Shown here: positions 16,435 to 26,524 of the stretch, one piece after another
Layout: each line of letters begins with the position of its first letter
How positions within the stretch are numbered: the stretch's first letter is position 1
Source of the DNA: Lysobacteraceae bacterium
Lineage (GTDB): Bacteria > Pseudomonadota > Gammaproteobacteria > Xanthomonadales > Xanthomonadaceae
Assembly (NCBI GenBank): GCA_031263725.1
Contig: JAISFF010000050.1
Span: forward strand, 1 to 38,789
DNA: 38,789 bases
Reading direction: 5' to 3'
Notes under the pieces: model-generated
The model's input: the letters and a program-made list of their open reading frames with translations, nothing else
What the model was told of the DNA's origin: nothing
Database searches by the model: none
Made by a program: the position numbers and the translations under genes

Positions 16435-17298
16435 TCAGAATCGGCCTTCCTGATAATCGACGAAAGCCTGCATCAGATCCTGCTTGGTGCTCATGACGAA
16501 CGGCCCGTAACGCACGATCGGCTCGCGCAGCGGTCGGCCGGCCAGCAGGATCATCCGCACCGGTCCGCCATCGGCCTTGAGCCTCAACCGGCTGCCGCCG
16601 CCCAGTACCGCAAGCGCCTGTGTTTCGACCGTTCGGGCATCCTGCCCCTCGCCCACGATCACGCTGCCTGCGAACGGATACAGGAACGCCGCATACTCCG
16701 CGGGCAATTCGTATTCCCACTCGGTTCCGGCATCCAGCCCGACATCCAGATAGGTCGGATCGGTACTCGGCTGAGCGATCGGCCCGACCACATCGCCGAC
16801 ATGGCCCGCGATCACCTTGGTGGTGACGCCGTCGGCAGGATGCGCGACCGGAATCGAACCGGCGGCGAACTCCTGGTAACGCGGCTGTGTCATCTTCAGA
16901 TTCGCCGGCAGATTGATCCACAGCTGGAACCCGCGCATGCGGCCGGATTCCTGCTCCGGCATTTCCGAATGCACCAGGCCGCTGCCCGCCGTCATCCACT
17001 GCACGGCGCCGGAGGTCAGCAGACCCTCGTTGCCATGATTGTCGCGATGGCGCATGCGGCCTTCGAGCATATAGGTCACGGTATCGAAGCCGCGATGCGG
17101 ATGTTCCGGGAAGCCGCCGATATAGTCTTCCGGACGGTCGGTACCGAATTCGTCCAGCATCAGGAAGGGATCCAGATCGGGCAGTTGCGGACCACCGATC
17201 ACCCGCACCAGCTTGACGCCGGCGCCATCGGATGTGGCCTGCCCCCGGACCTTGCGGATGACATGAGTATAGGTGTCGCGGATGGTGTCAGTGCTCAT
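16435..17298 (-). CDS. Pirin family protein
   Basis: The 287-residue bicupin begins at ATG 17298, preceded by AGGAG; the frame extends 19 codons upstream without a better start. The N-terminal cupin carries the pirin iron motif (FPEHPHRGFDTVTYMLEG and HSEMPEQ), with His and Glu ligands for a single iron. The C-terminal part has the second cupin-like half (VIVGEGQDARTVETQALAVL). Bacterial pirins are iron proteins, and some are quercetin 2,3-dioxygenases. Their physiological role is often unknown. The gene stands alone between potI and a shared terminator region, so it is probably monocistronic. Confidence 0.93.
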   Translation of the reverse strand: MSTDTIRDTYTHVIRKVRGQATSDGAGVKLVRVIGGPQLPDLDPFLMLDEFGTDRPEDYIGGFPEHPHRGFDTVTYMLEGRMRHRDNHGNEGLLTSGAVQWMTAGSGLVHSEMPEQESGRMRGFQLWINLPANLKMTQPRYQEFAAGSIPVAHPADGVTTKVIAGHVGDVVGPIAQPSTDPTYLDVGLDAGTEWEYELPAEYAAFLYPFAGSVIVGEGQDARTVETQALAVLGGGSRLRLKADGGPVRMILLAGRPLREPIVRYGPFVMSTKQDLMQAFVDYQEGRF

Positions 17299-17409
17299 TT
17301 GGATACTCCTCAAAGTGAGCACAACATAGGGGCATCGGATGGCGGACGAAACCACTCTGGCCGCAACCGATTATCCTATATATATAGAACAATAATTGAT
17401 TTCTTCATA
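17299..17409 (-). promoter_or_regulatory. AT-rich promoter region of the pirin gene
   Basis: The stretch 17371-17400 is strikingly AT-rich for this region. It contains CTATATATATAG, a perfect 12-base palindrome, next to a GATAAT on the minus strand. Nearer the gene, CTCA-CTT-TGAG is a small inverted repeat just before the AGGAG. Together they look like a regulated promoter, but no regulator gene is adjacent. Confidence 0.4.
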
Positions 17410-18258
17410 TCATCGTTTCGATTCCAGCAATAAAGTGCGGCGGTTTTTTCGCTGCCTCTGCTCACGGCGGACCATCAGCCATGCCGCCACCGCACCGCCG
17501 AGCACCACGGCCAGCACCATCAGGGTCGCCAGTGCGTTGATCTTGGGGTTGATGCCCATGCGGACGAACGAGAACACCTTGACCGGCAAGGTCGTCGAAT
17601 CGGGACCGGTCAGAAAGCTGGCGATTACGACATCATCCAGCGACAGCGTGAACGCAAGCAGCCAGCCGCTGACCAGGGACGGGGCGATCAACGGCAAGGT
17701 GATGAAAATGAATACCTTGAGACGGTTCGCCCCGAGGTCCATCGCCGCCTCTTCCAATGATTTGTCCAAGTCCACCAGCCGCGCCGAGATCACGACCGTG
17801 ACGAAGGATACGGTCAGGGTCACATGCGCGATCCAGATCGGCACCATGCCCTTGGAGGGCGTGCCCAGTACCGTGCCGACCGATACCAGCATCAACAGGA
17901 TCGCCAGGCCGATGATCACTTCCGGCATGACCATGGGCGCGGTCACCAGCATTCCGAACAGTGTCTTGCCTGGAAAACGGCGGAACCGGGTCATCGCGAT
18001 CGCGGCCAGGGTGCCGATGACGGTAGCCGCCGTGGCGGTCCAGAATGCGATGCGCAGGCTGACCCACAGCGAGTCCAGGATCTGCTGGTCGTTGAACAGT
18101 TCGCCATACCATTTGGTGGAGAATCCCGCCCACACCGTCGCCAGCCGCGAACTGTTGAACGAATACACCATCATGATCACGATCGGCAGGTACAGGAAAG
18201 CGAAACCGAACGTCAGGATCGTCACCCGCAGCAGCCTGGAACCGCGGCTCGGTTTCAT
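17410..18258 (-). CDS. potI: Putrescine ABC transporter, permease
   Basis: The 282-residue inner-membrane permease has six predicted helices. The EAA loop (EEAAMDLGANRLKVFIFITL) contacts the ATPase. The start ATG at 18258 overlaps the potH stop (ATGA); the longer open frame upstream lies inside potH. TLSLDDVVIASFLTGP is characteristic of PotC/PotI permeases. With potH, potG and potF it forms the putrescine importer, in the same order as E. coli potFGHI. A substrate other than putrescine, such as spermidine, cannot be excluded. Confidence 0.93.
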   Translation of the reverse strand: MKPSRGSRLLRVTILTFGFAFLYLPIVIMMVYSFNSSRLATVWAGFSTKWYGELFNDQQILDSLWVSLRIAFWTATAATVIGTLAAIAMTRFRRFPGKTLFGMLVTAPMVMPEVIIGLAILLMLVSVGTVLGTPSKGMVPIWIAHVTLTVSFVTVVISARLVDLDKSLEEAAMDLGANRLKVFIFITLPLIAPSLVSGWLLAFTLSLDDVVIASFLTGPDSTTLPVKVFSFVRMGINPKINALATLMVLAVVLGGAVAAWLMVRREQRQRKNRRTLLLESKR

Positions 18259-19178
18259 GGCGAGTCCCCTTCCAGTTGCCGGCGCTGCGCGCGGTTGAAC
18301 AGCAGGATCGGAACCGCCAGCAGAATCAGCATGGTGATCGCCACCGCCGAGGCGGCCGGCCAGTTGCGGTCGCTGGCAAAGGTGTTCCAGAGCACGCGAC
18401 CGATCATCAGGGTGTCCGGGCCGCCCAGCATTTCCGGAATCACGTATTCGCCGATCGCCGGAATCATCACCAGCATGCAGCCGGCGATCATGCCTGATCG
18501 CGACAACGGCAAGGTGATTGTCAGGAAGGCCTTCCACGGCCGCGCGCCCAGGTCATAGGCCGCTTCCAGCAGACGGTTGTCGAGCTTGACCAGGGTGCCG
18601 TACAACGGCAGTACCATGAAAGGCAGATAGCAATAGATGATGCCCAGATAGGCGGCCGTGGGCGTGTACAGGATCTGCAGCGGCTGGTCGATCGCTCCCA
18701 CCCACACCAGCAGCCGGTTCAGCAGGCCGTTGTTGTCGATGATGCCGATCCAGGCATAGACGCGGATCAGGAACGAGGTCCACGACGGCAGCAACACGGC
18801 CATCAACGCAATGCTCCGGTAGGAACCCGGCAGCCTGGCGATCGCATACGCCAGCGGATAGCCGATCAGCAGGCACAGCACCGTCGCGATCGCCGCGATC
18901 TTGATCGAACTCAGATAGGCGACCACATATTGCGAGTCGCCGAACAGGCTCAGATAGCTGTCCAGGTTCAGGCGCAGGAATACCGCGTTGTCGACGTACT
19001 CCAGGATCGACGTATACGGCGGCTGCGCCACCGCCGATTGCGAGAACGATATCTTCAGCACGATCAGGAACGGGATCGCGAAGAACAGCAGCAGCCACAG
19101 ATAGGGGCTTCCGATCACCGCCCACGAGATCGAGGGGCGGAAGCGTTTCCACTTGACCGGCGTCTGCATCGCCTTCAT
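18255..19178 (-). CDS. potH: Putrescine ABC transporter, permease
   Basis: The 307-residue permease has six helices, with an N-terminal one at about 20-45 (SPYLWLLLFFAIPFLIVLKI). Family segments are LPSWTSFLIRVYAWIGII and the EAA loop (LEAAYDLGARPWKAFLTITL). It pairs with PotI to form the membrane channel of the importer. Its start overlaps the potG stop by 4 bases and its stop overlaps the potI start by 4 bases, so potG, potH and potI are tightly coupled. Length matches E. coli PotH (317). Confidence 0.93.
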   Translation of the reverse strand: MKAMQTPVKWKRFRPSISWAVIGSPYLWLLLFFAIPFLIVLKISFSQSAVAQPPYTSILEYVDNAVFLRLNLDSYLSLFGDSQYVVAYLSSIKIAAIATVLCLLIGYPLAYAIARLPGSYRSIALMAVLLPSWTSFLIRVYAWIGIIDNNGLLNRLLVWVGAIDQPLQILYTPTAAYLGIIYCYLPFMVLPLYGTLVKLDNRLLEAAYDLGARPWKAFLTITLPLSRSGMIAGCMLVMIPAIGEYVIPEMLGGPDTLMIGRVLWNTFASDRNWPAASAVAITMLILLAVPILLFNRAQRRQLEGDSP

Positions 19179-20308
19179 ACGGTCAGCACCACGCCATCGT
19201 CGTTTTTCCAGAACATCCAGACTTCATCGTTCCAGGTGAAGCCTTCGCTGGCCCAGCGCTGCTGGTTGGTGAAATTGACCAGCAGCTTGAAACCGTTGGG
19301 CGAACGCACATGGAAGACCGAATGGCTGCCGAAATACGCGATGTCCTCGATGATGCCCTTGGCCTTGTTGTAAGGCTGGTCCGGTTCCTGCTTGCTGATC
19401 CGCACCTTTTCCGGGCGCAACGCGAACGCCACTTCCTGGCCGCCGAAGCCGGAAATGCCGTGACCGACATGGATCAGCGTCGGCAACATCGTCGAACGGA
19501 TGGTGATGAATCCAGGCGCATCGGTTTCGACCACGCCTTCGATCATGTTCACCGAGCCGATGAACTCGGCGGCGAAACGGCTGGTCGGCTGCTCGTAGAT
19601 TTCGTCCGGCGTGCCGATCTGCTGGATCCAGCCCTGGTCCATCAGCGCGATGCGGGTGGCCATGGTCATCGCCTCTTCCTGGTCATGAGTCACCATCACG
19701 CAGGTCACGCCCGAGGTTTCGATGATGTTGACCAGCTCCAGCTGCATCTGCGAACGCAGCTTGCGATCCAGTGCGCCCATCGGCTCGTCCAACAGCAGCA
19801 GCTTCGGCCCTTTCGCCAGCGAACGCGCCAGCGCCACGCGCTGCTGCTGACCGCCGGACAACTGATCGGGCTTGCGCTTGGCCAGCTTCCGCAACTGCAC
19901 CAGCTCCAGCATCTCGCCGACGCGCTTGCGGATCGCGTCCCTGGACAACGTGTCCTGCTTCAGGCCGAAAGCGACGTTCTGCTCCACCGTCATGTGCGGA
20001 AACAGCGCATACGACTGGAACATCATGTTGATCGGCCGCTCGTACGGCGGCAGTTGCTCGATCGACTGGCCATCCAGGCGAATGCGTCCCGAGCTGGGTT
20101 TCTCGAACCCGGCCAGACAGCGCAGCAAGGTCGACTTGCCGCTGCCCGAGCCGCCCAGCAAGGCGAAGATCTCGCCCTTGCGCACGCTCAGGCTGGCACT
20201 GTCCAGAGCAAGGAATCCGTCGAACTCCTTGCTCAGGTTCTCGATGCTCAGATAGTTGTCCGCGCCGGATTCCTTCGTCGGTCCACCCGCACCCGCTGCT
20301 GTGACCAT
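19175..20308 (-). CDS. potG: Putrescine ABC transporter, ATP-binding protein
   Basis: The protein is 377 residues from ATG 20308, chosen because GGGAG lies 5 bases upstream. An ATG at 20347, overlapping the potF stop as TGATG, is the alternative but has no good ribosome-binding site. Walker A is LLGGSGSGKST, the signature is LSGGQQQRVALARS and Walker B is LLLLDEPMGALD. The H-loop is VTHDQEEAM. The C-terminal TOBE domain covers about residues 290-375. It energises polyamine import by ATP hydrolysis on the cytosolic face. Confidence 0.93.
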   Translation of the reverse strand: MVTAAGAGGPTKESGADNYLSIENLSKEFDGFLALDSASLSVRKGEIFALLGGSGSGKSTLLRCLAGFEKPSSGRIRLDGQSIEQLPPYERPINMMFQSYALFPHMTVEQNVAFGLKQDTLSRDAIRKRVGEMLELVQLRKLAKRKPDQLSGGQQQRVALARSLAKGPKLLLLDEPMGALDRKLRSQMQLELVNIIETSGVTCVMVTHDQEEAMTMATRIALMDQGWIQQIGTPDEIYEQPTSRFAAEFIGSVNMIEGVVETDAPGFITIRSTMLPTLIHVGHGISGFGGQEVAFALRPEKVRISKQEPDQPYNKAKGIIEDIAYFGSHSVFHVRSPNGFKLLVNFTNQQRWASEGFTWNDEVWMFWKNDDGVVLTV

Positions 20309-20346
20309 GCCCGCTCCCGTGGTCGCTCGCCAGGAAACCGCGGCCA

Positions 20347-21465
20347 TCAACGGCCGGTCTTGATTTCGGTCCAGAGCCGGGTATACAGCCGATCGACCTC
20401 GGGCGTGTTGACCGAATAGGTGAACATCTTGGCGCTGGTCTCCTCGGGAGGATAGATGCCCGGATCCTTGCTGATCGATTCGTCGACCAGCGGAATCGAA
20501 CCCGGCACCGGATTGGCGTAATGGATGAAGTTGGTGTTGGCCGCTTCCACTTCCGGCATCAGCAGATAATTGATGAATTTCATCGCATTGCCGGGATGCC
20601 TGGCATCGTTCGGAACCGCCAGCACGTCGTACCACTGCGCCGTGCCCTCAAGCGGCAGCGAATAGCCGATCTCGATGCCGTTGCCGGCCTCCTGGGCGCG
20701 ATCGCGCGCCTGGATGATATCGCCGGACCAGCCCACGACCAGGCAGGCGCTGCCGGTGGCCAGGGAGGTCACGTACTGCGAGGAATGGAAGTTCTGGACG
20801 TAGGGACGAATGCTCTTGAGCAGGTCCGCCGCTTTCCCGATCACGGCCGGATCCGCACTGTGCGGGTCCTCGCCCAGATAGTTGAGTGCGATCGGAATCA
20901 TGTCGGCCGGCGTATCCAGGATGGTGACGCCACAGTCCTTCATCTTGGCGATGTTTTCCGGCTTGAACACCAGATCCCAGCTGTTGGCCACATCGGTGGC
21001 GCCGAACGCCTGCTTCAGCTTCTCGACGTTGTAGCCGATGCCGGTGGTGCCGATCATGTAAGGCACGCCGTACCGGTTGCCGGGATCGTGGTCCGCGACG
21101 CGCTCCATCACCTTCGGATCGAGATTGCCGAGATTGGGGATATCGGATTTGTCCAGCGGCATGAAGACACCCGCCTGGACCTGCCGCCCGAAGAAGTTCA
21201 GCGTCGGCACAACCACATCGTAGCCGCTGGAACCGGCCAGCAGCTTGGTCTCGAGCACTTCGTCGCTGTCGTAGACATCATAGATGACCGTGATTCCCGT
21301 CTGTTTCTGGAAATCCTCCAGCACCTTCGGATCGATATAGTCCGAATAGTTGTAGACGTGCAGCACATTGTCCGCGCCCGCGTTCTGGTTCGGCCTGCCG
21401 TCATCGCCGCCGCAAGCCGCCAATATCGATACCACGCTTCCCAAAGCCAGAACTCGCAATTTCAT
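20347..21465 (-). CDS. potF: Putrescine-binding lipoprotein
   Basis: The 372-residue solute-binding protein has a lipoprotein signal peptide (VVSILAAC, with the acylated Cys at residue 18). It would sit as a lipoprotein in the periplasm, whereas E. coli PotF is soluble, a modest difference. Family marks are VLHVYNYSDYIDPKVLEDFQ, TGITVIYDVYDSDEVLETKL and YDVVVPT, then VPYMIGTTGIGYN and CLVVGWSGD. It captures the polyamine and passes it to PotHI. It is the first gene of the operon, with an extended -10 promoter upstream. Confidence 0.94.
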   Translation of the reverse strand: MKLRVLALGSVVSILAACGGDDGRPNQNAGADNVLHVYNYSDYIDPKVLEDFQKQTGITVIYDVYDSDEVLETKLLAGSSGYDVVVPTLNFFGRQVQAGVFMPLDKSDIPNLGNLDPKVMERVADHDPGNRYGVPYMIGTTGIGYNVEKLKQAFGATDVANSWDLVFKPENIAKMKDCGVTILDTPADMIPIALNYLGEDPHSADPAVIGKAADLLKSIRPYVQNFHSSQYVTSLATGSACLVVGWSGDIIQARDRAQEAGNGIEIGYSLPLEGTAQWYDVLAVPNDARHPGNAMKFINYLLMPEVEAANTNFIHYANPVPGSIPLVDESISKDPGIYPPEETSAKMFTYSVNTPEVDRLYTRLWTEIKTGR

Positions 21466-21530
21466 CTCGTCTTTTCCCTTTCGGTGGGTCGTGGCAGAAA
21501 AACCCGCAGGTTACTCTTACCAGTGCCGTT

Positions 21531-21539
21531 TTTATAGCA
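21531..21539 (-). promoter_or_regulatory. Extended -10 promoter of potFGHI
   Basis: The minus strand reads TGcTATAAA (an extended -10), with no strong -35. It lies about 65 bases before the potF start, and no other candidate is as good. Confidence 0.5.
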
Positions 21540-21728
21540 TCCGCGACAACTTTGATTTATCCCGTGCATAGTCCCGTACCCCGCCCGAGCCCGGTCTTCA
21601 ATCCAACGGAAGCCGGGATCGTTCCGAAGCGTCTCTCCAGCCGCATGACAGGGCCGTGATCGGGCGGTCATAACATCAGGACAACCCTGTTCAGGTATCA
21701 TACATGGATTGACGAAACAAATTGTTCG

Positions 21729-21760
21729 TGACCAGAACTTGAGCCTGGTCAAGGTTTTTT
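21729..21760 (+). terminator. Terminator-like hairpin in the haemerythrin leader
   Basis: TGACCAG (21729-21735) pairs with CTGGTCA (21745-21751) around a 9-base loop and is followed by AGG and six T residues (21755-21760). It is a fair intrinsic terminator on the plus strand, ending 45 bases before the haemerythrin ATG. It could end a small RNA or form part of an attenuator. No upstream plus-strand gene explains it. Confidence 0.5.
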
Positions 21761-21805
21761 CGTTGGTTAGATGTTAAATTTAAAGGGACCCGTGGGAGAA
21801 CAGCT

Positions 21806-22261
21806 ATGTCACTTCTTGTTTGGCAAGACGACCTGAATACCGGTATCGAGGTCATCGACAACCAGCATCGGCGCATCGTGGAGATGATCAACCACCTTCA
21901 CGTCAACCATAAGTCTCTCGACCGCGCCGCCACCGGCGAGGTGATCGACGAAATGATCGATTACACCCTTTCCCACTTCGCCTTCGAAGAGGAGTTGATG
22001 GAAGAGGCAGGCTATCCGTTCACCGCCGCCCACAAACGCGTGCACGAGATATTCACGCGCCGCGTCGGCGAGTACCGGATGCGCTTCGAGACTGGCGAAG
22101 ATGTCACCGAAGAACTGAAGAACATGTTGTCGCGCTGGCTGTTCAATCACATCCGCGGCGACGACAAGGCTTATGCCGATACCATCAAGAAGCACTTGAA
22201 CATCAGCTCGCCTCCGAAGAGGAAGTCAGCCAGCTGGTTCAAGCGTCTTTTCGGCGGATAA
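21806..22261 (+). CDS. Bacteriohaemerythrin
   Basis: The 151-residue protein is a single-domain haemerythrin with a non-haem di-iron site. The ligand set is complete: His21, His57 and Glu61 (H-x3-E), His76 and His80 (H-x3-H), His115 and Asp120 (H-x4-D). The N-terminal [17 protein letters not shown] is typical of bacterial haemerythrins. It binds O2 reversibly and may supply respiratory enzymes, sense oxygen or detoxify NO. The cytosolic C-terminal extension ([18 protein letters not shown]) is basic and amphipathic. GGGAG precedes the ATG. Its last 36 bases overlap the 3' end of the convergent transporter gene. Confidence 0.95.
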   Translation: MSLLVWQDDLNTGIEVIDNQHRRIVEMINHLHVNHKSLDRAATGEVIDEMIDYTLSHFAFEEELMEEAGYPFTAAHKRVHEIFTRRVGEYRMRFETGEDVTEELKNMLSRWLFNHIRGDDKAYADTIKKHLNISSPPKRKSASWFKRLFGG

Positions 22262-23590
22262 GCCGCCGTCCCTGCCGCGCTCGTGCGATACATGGGCCGG
22301 GCGCGGCACCAGCAGCAGAGCCAGCATCGTCAGCGCTGCGGCTGCGCACAGGTAATAGCCGACCGCCTGCAGGCCATACTCCGAACCCAGCCGGGTCGCG
22401 ATGTAGGGTGCCAGCGAGGCCCCCAGTATCCCTGCCAGATTGAAAGCCATCGAAGCGCCGGTGTAGCGCACGCTGGTAGGAAACATTTCCGCCAGGATCG
22501 TGCCGCAGGGGCCGTAAGTCATGCCCATCGCCGACAGGCCGAGCACGAGGAACAGGATCACGCCCCAAGTACTGCCGGAACCGAACAACGGCGCCAGAAT
22601 CAGTCCGAAAACGAAGATGGACAGGGTCGCGACCGTCATGGCCCACCAGCGTCCGCAGCGTTCGGCGAACAGCGCCGACAGTGGAATCATCAACGCGAAG
22701 AACAGTACCCCGATCATCTGCAGCAGCAGGAAGACTTCCCGCGAGTAGCCCAGTTGGCCGGTACCCCAGTTCAACGCGAACACGGTCATCAGATAGAACA
22801 GCACGAATGTGGCCATCGTGGCGAAGGTACCGGCCAGCAAGGCGCGCGGATGATTCCGCAATACCGACCAGATCGGCAGCCTTTCGCGCTCGTCGTTGTC
22901 CAGCGCCTTCTGGAAATCCGGCGTTTCGGTGAGACTCAGGCGCACCCAGAGCCCCATGCCGACCAGCAGGGCGCTGACAAGAAACGGAATCCGCCAGCCC
23001 CAGCCGAAGAACTGCGCATCGGTCAGGAAATGCGCCAACACCAGGAACACGCCCGCGGAACACAGGAAGCCCAGCGGCGCCCCCAACTGCGGGAACATGC
23101 CGTACCAGGCGCGTTTGCCGGACGGTGCGTTTTCCGTCGCCAGCAGTACCGCCCCGCCCCACTCGCCTCCCAGACCCAGACCCTGCCCGAACCGGCACAA
23201 CGCCAGCAGCGCCGGCGCCGCGACACCAATGCTGGCATAGGTCGGCAACAAGCCGATCAACACGGTGGAAACGCCCATGGTCAGCAACGCCGCAACCAGT
23301 GTCGCCTTGCGTCCGATCCGGTCACCGAAATGTCCGAACAGCGCCGAGCCTACCGGTCGCGCGAAAAACGCCAATGCGAAGGTCGCCAGCGATTGCAGTG
23401 TGGAACTGGTCGGGTCGCTCGCGGGAAAGAACAGGCGCGGAAACACCAGCACCGCAGCGGTCGCATAGATGTAGAAATCGAAGAACTCGATCGTGGTCCC
23501 GACCAGGCTCGCGAACAATACGTGCCGGGGAGAGTTAAGCGGCTGTTGTGGAGCCGCTGACGGAACTTTGGAAGCAGCGGTGGCATTCAT
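22226..23590 (-). CDS. MFS transporter, metabolite:H+ symporter (MHS) type
   Basis: The protein is 454 residues from ATG 23590; a GTG five codons upstream (23605) is possible but has no ribosome-binding site. It has twelve predicted helices. Typical MHS motifs are [17 protein letters not shown] near the N-terminus, [12 protein letters not shown] between helices 2 and 3, and [20 protein letters not shown]. ProP, ShiA and KgtP belong to this group, so the substrate may be a carboxylate, shikimate, betaine or proline. It cannot be decided here. It sits alone between the haemerythrin and rlmKL. Confidence 0.9.
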   Translation of the reverse strand: MNATAASKVPSAAPQQPLNSPRHVLFASLVGTTIEFFDFYIYATAAVLVFPRLFFPASDPTSSTLQSLATFALAFFARPVGSALFGHFGDRIGRKATLVAALLTMGVSTVLIGLLPTYASIGVAAPALLALCRFGQGLGLGGEWGGAVLLATENAPSGKRAWYGMFPQLGAPLGFLCSAGVFLVLAHFLTDAQFFGWGWRIPFLVSALLVGMGLWVRLSLTETPDFQKALDNDERERLPIWSVLRNHPRALLAGTFATMATFVLFYLMTVFALNWGTGQLGYSREVFLLLQMIGVLFFALMIPLSALFAERCGRWWAMTVATLSIFVFGLILAPLFGSGSTWGVILFLVLGLSAMGMTYGPCGTILAEMFPTSVRYTGASMAFNLAGILGASLAPYIATRLGSEYGLQAVGYYLCAAAALTMLALLLVPRPAHVSHERGRDGGLSAEKTLEPAG

Positions 23591-23694
23591 CGGTATGACA
23601 ATCACTCAAGCAGGGGGGGAGCAATCCGCGTGCATGCATACTTGAGCAACCGTATTCGCTCTGTCCATCCGACGATCGTACGAATCCCGCCCCC

Positions 23695-23711
23695 GGACTC
23701 GCTCCGAGTCC
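23695..23711 (-). terminator. Hairpin downstream of rlmKL
   Basis: GGACTCG (23695-23701) pairs with CGAGTCC (23705-23711) around three bases, 15 bases past the rlmKL stop. It lacks a U-run on the minus strand, so its strength is doubtful. Confidence 0.35.
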
Positions 23712-23726
23712 AGCTTGGTTTCCGGC

Positions 23727-25919
23727 TCAACGGCCCCGGTCGCCCCAGACACCGCCATGCTCGCGCCCGATCTCGGATCGAACGCCGGCGAGCGGTTTCA
23801 ATTGCCAGCAACGGTGTATCCGGGAGTTGCGCTCGAAATCCGGCGGAATCGTTCCGGCGCTGATTTCCCGGCATTCGGCAAACATCGCCACCGCTTCCAT
23901 ATCCAGTCGGAATCGCCTGAAATTGTTGGAGAAGTAAAGCACCCCGTCGGGCGCAAGCCGGGCGGCGGCGGCTCGCAGCAAGCGGACATGCTGCTGCTGG
24001 ACATCGAAATCATCCGCGCGCGCGGAATTGGAAAAGGTCGGCGGGTCACAAAAGATCACATCATAGCGGCTCCGGTCCGCTTCCAGCCAGGACAGCGCGT
24101 CCGCCTGCACCAGACGATGCCGGTCGCCGCCCAGTCCGTTCAGGACGAAATTCTCCGCGCACCATTCCAGGTAGGTGGCCGACAGATCGACGCTGGTAGT
24201 GGAAGCAGCGCCCGCGACCGCCGCCTCCACGCTGGCCACGCCGGTGTAGCAGAACAGATTGAGGAAGTTGCGCCCCTTGGCCTCGCCCGCCATCTGCCGC
24301 CGCAGCGGACGATGATCCAGGAACAACCCGGTATCCAGATAGTCAAACAGATTCACGCGCAGCCGCGCGCCATGTTCGCGGACCACGAAGAACTGTTCGC
24401 GCTGTTGCAGACGACCATACTTGCCGCCGCCCTTGCCGCGCGCGCGCGTCTTCAACGCGATCCGATCGGAATCGACGCCGAACACTTCGCGCGCCGCCGC
24501 CAGCAGTTCGTTGCGCCGCCGCCGCACATCCGCTTCCGGGATATTGGCCGGCGGCGCATATTCCTGGACATGCAGACAGACGCGTTCATCGTCCTCGGGC
24601 TGGTACACATCGATCGCCGCCGCATACTCCGGCAGGTCCGCATCATAGGCACGGAAGCACTCGACCCGTTCGCGCGCGCGCCATGACTTGAATTTGCGCA
24701 GATTCTTGCGCAGCCGGTTGGCCACCATCGCCGCCCCTTCGGACAGCGGTCGCGCCGGCGGATTCTCCCTGAGCGGAAGCGCGATCGGCTCGCATACGAT
24801 CAACGGGCATTCCAGCGCTCCGTTGAACAGCGTGTACTTGCGCGCCGCGCGGAGGCCGGTCGCAAATGCGAGCTCGGTATCGCCGCACAGCAAGCTCGCA
24901 CCCCACTGTGGGGTGATCCGCTGCAATGTATCTCCCAGCGCGCGATACAAGGACGCACTGGCCGCCAAGCGCGCATCGTAAGGCGGGTTGCACACCACCA
25001 GCCCATCCGCGGCATCCAGCGGCGACAGTTGCGTCATTTCCCGCGCATCCAGATGCAAGGCGCCGGCCACGCCGGCCGCTGTTGCATTGGCCAAGGCGGC
25101 ATGGATCGCCTGCTTGTCGCAGTCGCTGCCATGAAATACCGGCCGCAGCTCCGCCAGTCCGGTACGCGCACGCGCCTGCGCTTTCTCCCGCTCGGTATGC
25201 CATGCATCAGTATCGAAACCCGACCAGCCGCTCGGCAAACGCTGGCCATAGCGCTGCAATCCCGGCGCGACATCGGCCGCCATCAGCGCGCCCTCGATCA
25301 ACAATGTCCCGCTGCCGCACATCGGGTCCATCAGGCGGCCGCCCCGCGCGTAGCGCTCCGGCCAACCGCCGCGCCGCAGCACCGCCGCGGCCAGGTTTTC
25401 CTTCAGCGGCGCCCCGGTGCGGGTCTGCCGCCAGCCGCGACGATGCAGGGAACCGCCGCCCAGATCCACCGACAATATCGCCCGGCCCTTGCGCAGCAGC
25501 AGGTTCAAGCGCAAATCGGGCATCCCGGTATCCACCGAGGGGCGCTCCCGTCCGCGCGCGCGGAAGCTGTCGACCACCGCATCCTTGACCCGCTGCGCGG
25601 CGTATTTCGCATGCGTGATCGCATCGCCGGACACATGCGCATCCACCGCCAGCGTCTGCTCCGGGCGCAAATGATCCGGCCACGGCAATGCGGCCACGCC
25701 GGCATACAGCGCCTTTTCGTCCGGACAATCGAACTCGGTCAGCGGCCACAGCACGCGACTGGCCAGCCGCGACCACAACACCAGCTTTTGCGCATCGGCG
25801 CGTTCGCCTTCGGCATTGACGCCCGCCACCGTCGCCGTGGCGACTACGCCCGCGAGCGCCCGCGCCTCGTCGACCAGCAGGTATTCCAGGCCCTTGGCGC
25901 AAGAGAGAAAGAATTTCAA
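23727..25919 (-). CDS. rlmL: Bifunctional 23S rRNA methyltransferase (m2G2445 / m7G2069)
   Basis: The 730-residue fusion (also called RlmKL) modifies 23S rRNA at two guanines. The N-terminal half has a ferredoxin-like/THUMP RNA-binding region (about 1-155), then the RlmL methyltransferase with [15 protein letters not shown] (SAM motif) and [11 protein letters not shown] (catalytic N-P-P-Y). The C-terminal half is the RlmK methyltransferase: [30 protein letters not shown] and [13 protein letters not shown]. Length is near the E. coli protein (702). It is a housekeeping gene, and nothing suggests damage. Confidence 0.95.
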   Translation of the reverse strand: MKFFLSCAKGLEYLLVDEARALAGVVATATVAGVNAEGERADAQKLVLWSRLASRVLWPLTEFDCPDEKALYAGVAALPWPDHLRPEQTLAVDAHVSGDAITHAKYAAQRVKDAVVDSFRARGRERPSVDTGMPDLRLNLLLRKGRAILSVDLGGGSLHRRGWRQTRTGAPLKENLAAAVLRRGGWPERYARGGRLMDPMCGSGTLLIEGALMAADVAPGLQRYGQRLPSGWSGFDTDAWHTEREKAQARARTGLAELRPVFHGSDCDKQAIHAALANATAAGVAGALHLDAREMTQLSPLDAADGLVVCNPPYDARLAASASLYRALGDTLQRITPQWGASLLCGDTELAFATGLRAARKYTLFNGALECPLIVCEPIALPLRENPPARPLSEGAAMVANRLRKNLRKFKSWRARERVECFRAYDADLPEYAAAIDVYQPEDDERVCLHVQEYAPPANIPEADVRRRRNELLAAAREVFGVDSDRIALKTRARGKGGGKYGRLQQREQFFVVREHGARLRVNLFDYLDTGLFLDHRPLRRQMAGEAKGRNFLNLFCYTGVASVEAAVAGAASTTSVDLSATYLEWCAENFVLNGLGGDRHRLVQADALSWLEADRSRYDVIFCDPPTFSNSARADDFDVQQQHVRLLRAAAARLAPDGVLYFSNNFRRFRLDMEAVAMFAECREISAGTIPPDFERNSRIHRCWQLKPLAGVRSEIGREHGGVWGDRGR

Positions 25920-25968
25920 GGCAGAACTCCAAACGTTGCCGGACGCCGGTCAGTACCCGGAAGCCATA

Positions 25969-26502
25969 TCAAAGCGATGCGAGCAGATCCGCGAATGCCT
26001 TGGCCGATGCCTCGACATGATCGGTCAGCCGGTGCCAATCATCGACCAGCAACAGCCGCGCGCGCCGCGCGAAGGCCCAATCCACCACGTCTTGCGCGGG
26101 AATCAGTTCGTCGTCCCAACCATGAATGATGGAAACCGGGACGGGCGCGGCATCCAGCACCGGCAGTCGTCCCATCGTCATCGGAGGCGCCATCAGGAAC
26201 AGGCCCGCAACCGGAACCTCCAGCGAGATCCGGCCCGAAATGTACGCACCCAGACTGGAACCGGCCAGCACCAGCGGACCGCGCGCGACCGCCTGTCGGG
26301 CCAGTATCCGCAGACGCGACAGCCGGCCCGGCACATCGCCCAGCTCGCTGACTTCGCGGCGGCTGTCCAGATCGGTGTAGTCCGGCCGATCGTGCGTCCA
26401 GCCGAAACGCTCGGCCACCGCGGCCAGAGCGGTGACCTTGGTGGCGTCGGGTCCGCTCTCGAACCCATGCGAAAGAATGCAATGTCCACGTAGTTTGTCC
26501 AT
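25969..26502 (-). CDS. Alpha/beta hydrolase
   Basis: The 177-residue single-domain hydrolase has a nucleophile elbow LAGSSLGAY (Ser near residue 82), an acid in IHGWDDELIP and a histidine in LVDDWHRLTDH. That is a complete Ser-Asp-His triad. The N-terminal HCILSHGFESGPDATKV gives the oxyanion region. It resembles the small esterases of the YqiA/RBBP9-like and dienelactone-hydrolase-like groups. The substrate is unknown. It is divergent from the AmpD-like gene, with only 22 bases between the starts, and lies 49 bases before rlmKL on the same strand. Confidence 0.85.
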   Translation of the reverse strand: MDKLRGHCILSHGFESGPDATKVTALAAVAERFGWTHDRPDYTDLDSRREVSELGDVPGRLSRLRILARQAVARGPLVLAGSSLGAYISGRISLEVPVAGLFLMAPPMTMGRLPVLDAAPVPVSIIHGWDDELIPAQDVVDWAFARRARLLLVDDWHRLTDHVEASAKAFADLLASL

Positions 26503-26524
26503 GGGCGAATGCTAGCATTCACCG

